From positions 7,889,438 through 7,953,437 of the forward strand of contig NC_089312.1 of the NCBI RefSeq assembly GCF_036669915.1: a stretch of DNA of 64,000 nt. The letters run 5' to 3'. Each line of letters opens with the position of its first letter. Positions within the stretch are counted from its first letter, which is position 1. A model generated the notes under the pieces. That model was not told the DNA's origin. It worked only from the letters and a program-made list of their open reading frames with translations, and did not search any database. The DNA is from Pocillopora verrucosa. Lineage: Eukaryota; Cnidaria; Anthozoa; Scleractinia; Pocilloporidae. Below, one piece after another: positions 58,102 to 64,000 of the stretch. The position numbers and the translations under genes were made by a program.

Positions 58102-59841
58102 ATGGCTGAAAATCATCTTCTCCGAAGAGATGACTTGGCTCAACAAGAAAATAATGGCTTTGGACCACTTTTCAAGCATCGTGGGAAAAATGCTACTGTC
58201 ACTTCAGCTATCTTTGTTGTGATAACTGGCGCGATGCTATTCTTCGCAGTAAAAGAGAAAAATTTCCTGGTGTTTACAGCTGCGCTGCTTATCCTCAGTT
58301 TTGTTGTCGGGGAACTTTTACGAAGATTGTCCTTGTTGTCTGAGGAGTTCAAACACAAAAGCACGCGATATCATGGAAAGTGGAAGGGTGTTTTTAAGAC
58401 AACTTTCACTTTCGAAAATAGCAGGTGTATTTTAGTCACTGCTATCCTTTCTGCTGTAATATTATGTTATCAGTTGTATGAACAATACGAGGTTTTCTCT
58501 CGCTCAGAATTCGCCATTTTGTTTTTCCTGAACTGTTTCGTGGTTCCGCAGTTCTTGTTCCTTGTAGGTCTTCGACAGCTCTCTCCAGTGGAAACAGCGC
58601 ATTTGAACGAAAAGGAAAACAAGAATGTGGCTGATGGGCTGGCTTGGGGCTATTACTTTGGTTATCTGAAGCTGAGACTCAACAGGAGTTTAATTTGCCT
58701 AGTTATTTCTTGCTGCCAAGACTGGAAGAACAGATTGCCAAATCGGAGCAATTTCGATATCAGATAAGAGAGAAGAAGCTTTTCATTTTACTGCCCAAAA
58801 CGTGCTTTATCTATGATAACATCATTGATGCAGATCAAAGAGTAAAATGGGCCGGCAATCTGCCAGAGATTAAAAGAAGCAGTGGTGGAATTAAGGACAG
58901 AAGTTACAAGGATGCAGTTCATGAGATAGAGAAGCCCCACCCAGATGGAACAGTGGAAAAATACCACTTTGTCTTAGAGTATGCCACGCCTCTGAAGACC
59001 CTCTATGCTATGTCTGAGCATGCAGACGCCTTCTTAAATCGTGAGGAGCGGGATCATCAGGTAGGCCTGTTTCTATTATTTTCCCTTTGATTTTCAAGGT
59101 GGATGAAAGTCCTGATCTGATTACCTCAAACAATACTGTGGCTGATCCTTGGGAAGGATATTTGGGTCAAATTTTGCTGTGTATGTGCCACTGGCAACTG
59201 AGAACCTCCCCCCCCCTCCCCATTCTCATCTATTCTGTGGTCATTTATAGATCCCATCTAAGTGACTTTTAAGTGAATTTTATTTTCACTATCACAACCA
59301 GGTCACTTTCTGTTTATACATCTACCTTAGAAAGCCTTTTAAGCAGCTCATCCTAATGAATTTGACCATGAATCTACCCATTTTTAAATCCCTACTAAAC
59401 TATAAGTTGTCTAACCCCAAAATCCTGAAAAAAGTGTAACTCCATTATAGCAACTGTAGTGATATTGCATACTGTTATTATAGTAAATCCAGTTGTGAAA
59501 ATGCAAGCCATCCAGCAGCACATCCCCATTCCCCTTTCATGAGGAAGTACCCCCCCCCCCTTGAGACTGGTCCTCATAAATATGATTTGTTTTAGGTGAG
59601 ATGCAGTCTAACCGGAACTTCTCTTCATTGTAACTTATAGGTAGTGTTATTCATCCAAAAATTGACAGAAATTCTGGATAACTCTGAAGAGTGCAGAGGG
59701 ACTTATGAGTTGGTGCCAATTTCAGGAAATGACCCAAATGAGATTTCAAATGTCCTGATTGGGATGCATAATGCTGCCAACATAGAGATGCACGATCCAG
59801 AAGCTAATGGAGTGCACAGACCAGAACAAGGCCAGCTCTAA
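58102..59841 (+). pseudogene. STING1: STING, copy 4: frameshifted inside the ligand-binding domain
   Basis: Exon 1 (58102-59060) starts normally, [15 protein letters not shown], and encodes four membrane segments, the connector and [16 protein letters not shown]. Right after GGTTATCTGAAGCTG (near 58673) 38 bases replace the three found in the other copies, a net +35. The frame changes and meets TAA at 58765-58767, giving a 221-residue product with membrane domain only. The original ligand-domain frame resumes at [14 protein letters not shown] and is open through exon 1 and exon 2 (59641-59841). In that remainder the R232 equivalent is Ser ([11 protein letters not shown]), while R238, E260 and T263 equivalents are kept. 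A truncated membrane-only protein, a pseudogene or an assembly error are all possible. A short intron is unlikely because no GT donor precedes the insert. Confidence 0.82.
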
Positions 59842-59977
59842 ACAAAATAATGCCAACTCAGTATAACAAAAAAACTCAATCTGTAACATGGTACACATAA
59901 ATTGCTGATATTTTATGGGACCTGTTATATTCTAATGAAATATTCCTTTAGTGGTGCATGCAGGAATGAGGAGCCTT

Positions 59978-61660
59978 CCTTTATCTTTCTTCTGTTTTCA
60001 GCTAGTATATTTATGGTTTACCCAAAAAACGATTGTTATTTAATGGTACCTGCAGAAATCCAGATTTTACTTCTGAAACCCCATGGTTTTAATGACCAAA
60101 AAAATGAAACTTTTTTATAGTTATTTATTATATTGAATCCTAACAAATAACTGATGGACATTTTATAGTATGCCTGTTGCATGTTGCTCTGAACAATCTG
60201 GGAGGCTAAAATGTTTTATGGAGGTTTTGAGAAAGAGAACAAGTATCCCTGTTCCTTCCAATCTCCTTCTGACTCTCAACTTCCTAAGTTTGGTAGCTAG
60301 AAGGGTTTGATCATTTTTATGTTATTTGAAATTTTTTTTAGCCTGTTTGAATTTATTTTAGCCTAATTGATACTTTGGGTGATGAACTGCACATAGATAT
60401 TTAGCATGTCAATGAAGACAAAAATCTAGTTGCATAAATAACTCATGGTGAATAATTTGTTATGATCTAGTAGTTATGATTGTCATTTCTGCTTTGCCAT
60501 TTTCAATGACTGCTTAAATTGAAGGTTCAGTCCTCAGCTGTGTGTCTTTCAGAATGACCAAGATTCTTCAGTCAGACCCTACTGTCATTTATTCACCACT
60601 TCACAGATTTATTTGGAACCAACACAATGACCAGCTCCCAGTTGGCTTGTCAGCTCAGTTGGTAGAGCAATGCACTGGTATTGCAGAGGTCATGAGTTCA
60701 AATCCCGTACAGGATTAGATTTTTTTTTCAGGCCTTAATTATTTTCACCACTGCTTAAGTAGTATAACTGCAAGGATAGGTTCCATATTCATTTCTTCAA
60801 CTACAGTTCACATATATGATTTTCACATATTTACAGTCAACCAAGATCCTCTTAATCATGGGCTCATCATAATTTGGAAGACCCACAGCTACAGATTGTA
60901 TGAGCATGCTTAAGTTGCTAGTTGTTGCATTTTAATTCTGTCAATAAATTATTGTCTATCATACCCTTTCTAATTCATTTGGACATAAAGAAGTAGATAT
61001 TTTGGCCTGGATTATGTGAAAATATCCTTATCCCTACCCCACCCTCAGAAATAATTATGTCTAGAGTTCCTTCCTATTTCCAAACCCATTGAGAAGATAA
61101 GTGGCTGTCAGAGTTTTTCAAATACCCACCCTGCCCTCATTATGATTGACCCTTCATAGGGTGGATGGGTACATTGTCTAGAAACACAAATAGTCTTCAG
61201 GTTTTCAGTTCAATTTCATTCTACAAATATTCATCTTTGTGGAATGCAAAATTTAGATTAGACTTGAATGAACAAAGAAAACTCAAAGAGAGATGACAAA
61301 TTACTTTTCATGAACTCTTGAAAGTACCCCAAAACATGATATTTTGAAATATTTTGAAAAAATAGTAACAATTCATAACAATTTCAATTTGCCCTCAAAG
61401 CTACACTTCTCAGCCAAATATTCAGTTCTCTGACACATCAGCCATCGTACAACTGCCTTAAGGGTTTATTAAATTTTATTAGATATCTTCCAACATGTGC
61501 CCATTGCCACCAGCTCATCGAAAAAACCTCAGTAAATAAGCAAATCATGTGAAATTTTGCAACATTTTAAATTGATTAATGTTTTATATATAGCTACAGA
61601 GATAATCATATACTGCACTGACATATATTTTCCTCAACAATAAATAACCCCAACCTGATT
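59978..61660. other. Extra ~1.7-kb stretch in the spacer after STING copy 4
   Basis: Homology with the region after copy 3 breaks at GGAATGAGGAGCC near 59978 and resumes as block part I near 61663. The intervening sequence contains the SINE at 60644 and otherwise no gene or recognised element. Confidence 0.5.
60644..60860 (+). mobile_element. tRNA-derived SINE copy
   Basis: 60644-60716 folds as a degraded tRNA: A-box-like GTCAGCTCAGTTGGTAGAGC, a seven-base anticodon loop CTGGTAT (GGT, threonine-like) and B-box GTTCAAATCCC. A T-run follows at 60720-60728, then a body with CAGGCCTTAATT and GCTTAAGTAGTATAACTGC. Mismatches in the acceptor and T stems argue against a working tRNA gene. Confidence 0.7.
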
Positions 61661-61662
61661 TT

Positions 61663-62630
61663 AAATGTGATGTTTGAATTCTTCTCACTTTATTATTCTC
61701 CTCTGTAAAGTCCAGGTATACCATTGCTTTTAGGCTTTATAGTTATGTATCAAGTGTAAACTATCTTTAGAAAGTTGAATTTAACTGAAACAGCATAACA
61801 TTTAAGGCAGCTGAAAATGTCACTTTGTTATATTATGAACTCTGAGAGGCCAAAAATTGATTATTTGTACTCTTTAGATAGGAAACAAGCACCCCAATAT
61901 AACTTTATATGTGTTCCAGTCCTTTTGTGGGCTCAATAACTCAAGGCTTTGAGTTGTTTTGAATTCTTTAACCTCTGACATCTCTCAGATTTATGTTGAG
62001 TGTGTTGTGAAAATATTCAAAGGAACAGCCTTCAATTTGTGTTAGTGGAGAAGTTTACAACCTAATTTAATTTACTTATCTTTATAGCTTAGCAGATAAC
62101 TCAGTTTGTTGTGAGCCCTTTATGGGATAGTAAAGTAAACATGAACAGAGGTTTATGAAACAGGCTGAATAGTTTAGTTTTTCTCAATTGTCATTTGTCT
62201 TTGTTTTGCTCTGTGAAATAATGATTTTTGTGCTCTTATTCTGTAAACATTTTAATTAAACCTTTACACCTTTATATCAGTATGCAGATTCTTCATACTG
62301 TTCTCAATTACACATTTCCTTTGGTACTGACAAGGAGAATCTGTGTTTCAATCACAGCTTTTTAGTTTGGCAATCATCTCCTTTACTTCCATGGTCATTA
62401 TGATACATATTTCAGAAGTACTGCTTTAGGGAGAAATTAAATACTTGTCACTTCTAGAATTTAAAGAGTTAAAAATAAAACTTGCCACAAAGCACCTGTG
62501 TGACAACTCTGACTGCACTAGAACACTGGTACTTGTAAAATTATAACCAACAACTTTGGTACTTCTCTGAAGGAGTCTCCCTCCTTCAAGCTTTGCCACA
62601 GCTTTCAATTTTTTTGTTGTTGTTTCCAGC
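61663..62630. repeat. STING array spacer block, part I (third copy)
   Basis: Aligns to 48150-49408 from about its position 48330 onward, including the segment missing from the second copy. It ends abruptly at TTTTTTGTTGTTGTTTC and joins part II, so about 100 bases at the junction are deleted. Non-coding. Confidence 0.78.
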
Positions 62631-63240
62631 AACTGGTTTGAAAGAATTCATAGGGGGTTCCCCTCTAAATTATGCAAGTATCCAAAGTATGTTTTTGTGT
62701 AGAATATGGTCACATATAGCCCTAATGGCACCCCTCACGCAGAGAAGATTTTGTTTGGAATCACCTTCCCCCAGTCCCTCAGAAGAAATGTCACTCCTCT
62801 ATAAATACCCATAAGCTTTTAGAATCCTCACCCTATCCCATTCCAAAAGGCCCTCCAAGGATGGGTGAGGAAATTTCCTAGAGCCACAAACAGTGGACAG
62901 GTTTTCAATTCAACTTCATTCTGTGGCAATTCAACTCCCCTCATGCAGATCCCAGGTTTACTTAAGGCCTGTGATGTTCCCCTGTCCAGGCTCAAAAGGG
63001 AAGGAATAACGGAGCAAAGTTATAAATAAGCGGCACACCAGGGATAATCCTCCTTGTGATTAATTGAATACCCCTGGTCTCGACGAGCCCAATGTTTTCC
63101 ACTTGACCATGGGGTTTAATTATCAATAATTTGATTACAACATCAAAGCCCCTATGCAAAGTTCAAATTATTAGTTATTAGAAAAAGAATATGAATCTGA
63201 ATGTTATTAATAATAATAATAACAGTTAAGGATCGTGATA
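62631..63240. repeat. STING array spacer block, part II (third copy)
   Basis: Aligns to 52456-53150 and 56290-57060. Non-coding. It leads into the SIMC1-like relic and the fifth STING promoter. Confidence 0.75.
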
Positions 63241-63509
63241 GTTCTTCTCTCTTTAGCTAGACAATAACCTAGACCCTGACTGACATTCTTTATCCAGATC
63301 CTATCATCTTACAGAATCACAGGACACCCAGGTTTTAGATAGATTTCCTCCTGATTGTAATTACGAATCAAGGGTCGTGAATGAAAAAAAGACACATTTA
63401 TCTATCATTGCAACTTAACCTAGACATGTCAACGACATCTTACAATCCAGAGATAGCTGGTAAATTGTGTGGGAATTACACCTCAGTGTACGGTATCAGT
63501 TCATGGTTG

Positions 63510-63700
63510 CACTCAGTCTTTATCATCGTTGAAATAACATTCAAAACGTTTCGCGCCATTTACATCACAAAGTGGCATGTGTTCCACGCAAGTTGTGTAA
63601 AAGTATCTGCATTTTCTGTAGGAACGCGGAAACATGGTCCCATTTGGCACTAGAATTAAACGGCCCTTGATGCTCCTCGATGCTCCTCAGTGAACCAAGC
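63510..63700 (-). pseudogene. Relic of the SIMC1-like gene start and promoter (spacer 4-5)
   Basis: On the minus strand the ATG at 63559 is followed by GCGCGAAACGTTTTGAATGT, against GCGCAAAACGACGTGATTGT in the SIMC1-like gene. Upstream of that ATG, CCCTTGATGCTCCTCGATGC at about 63664-63683 matches CCCTGATGCTCCTTGATG near 42322 in the gene's promoter. It has the same structure as the relic at 57385, so both derive from one duplicated unit. Confidence 0.62.
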
Positions 63701-63934
63701 CTGAATGAAGCCCAAATATGGCGGAGCTATCTCCAGCAAGCTACTTTTATCTGGCCTCCATATTAATGATGGTATTGGAATTCATGTTGAGCCTGATGGT
63801 GAAATAATTTTTCTTTAAATTTAATTACGGTCATTGCACATGATGTGAGAACCACCTCGTGCGCGAGGTGGTTTCTGCTAAGGAGGCTCCACGCGGAGTA
63901 GGAAACCAACGTATTCTCCTTTCGGTTTTTCATT

Positions 63935-64000
63935 CCTCTGGAAAAGTTTTTTTCCGAAACCGAAACTTGCTGAGAGAGCACTTTCAATCTCCGAACAAAT
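63935..64000 (+). promoter_or_regulatory. Promoter of a fifth STING copy (gene beyond the window)
   Basis: GAAACCGAAACT at 63956-63967 is an ISRE match, followed by TGCTGAGAGAGCACTTTCAA and TCTCCGAACAAAT as upstream of copy 4 (57841-57876). By the spacing in copy 4, the ATG would fall about 225 bases past the window end. Confidence 0.6.

Noticed and set aside
60644-60716. Functional tRNA-Thr (GGT) gene
   Set aside because: Mismatches in the acceptor and T stems and the attached SINE body favour a tRNA-derived SINE.

Overview
The window is animal nuclear DNA. It is AT-rich, has short GT-AG introns, carries many small non-autonomous repeats, and its proteins align best with metazoan families. 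The gene set points to an anthozoan cnidarian, probably a coral: a whirlin-type scaffold, OAT, sideroflexin, HPDL, a SIMC1/SLF2-type protein, and STING without the vertebrate C-terminal tail. The phylum is an inference; no ribosomal or mitochondrial marker is present to fix the species.

Layout. 1-9298 (+) is the 3' part of a whirlin-like PDZ scaffold gene. 9299-16069 holds no recognisable gene apart from one short signal-peptide-like reading frame. 16070-21811 (-) is a complete eight-exon ornithine aminotransferase. 24054-32700 (-) is a complete sideroflexin-1/3-type mitochondrial serine carrier. 33747-36379 (+) is a complete HPDL-type dioxygenase, divergent from sideroflexin. 39371-42227 (-) is a two-exon SIMC1/SLF2-like gene with SUMO-interacting motifs at its N-terminus.

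The most notable part is 42590-64000. It is a head-to-tail array of STING genes, each with one large exon (four membrane segments plus most of the cyclic-dinucleotide-binding domain) and one small 3' exon. Copies 1 and 2 are intact. Copy 3 has lost its normal start by a frameshift. Copy 4 is frameshifted inside the ligand-binding domain. The promoter of a fifth copy begins at the right edge. All five promoters keep an interferon-stimulated-response-element-like IRF site at the same place, and the four fully visible ones also keep a CCAAT box. STING copy 1 is divergent from the SIMC1-like gene over a 655-bp spacer. Two later spacers hold a degraded copy of the SIMC1-like start codon and promoter, so the duplicated unit seems to have included that shared promoter.

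The spacer after copy 2 is interrupted by a ~3-kb fold-back element built of GGGATCCC-type palindromes, including nine units of a 34-bp minisatellite. Elsewhere there are TTAA-flanked MITE-like repeats, two tRNA-derived SINE copies, a 790-bp element with terminal inverted repeats and an apparent 5-bp target duplication, and a perfect 71-bp-arm hairpin. Exon boundaries were placed by reading splice sites and phases by eye. The OAT, sideroflexin, HPDL, SIMC1-like and STING copy 1 and 2 models close in frame, and their protein lengths fit their families where these are known.
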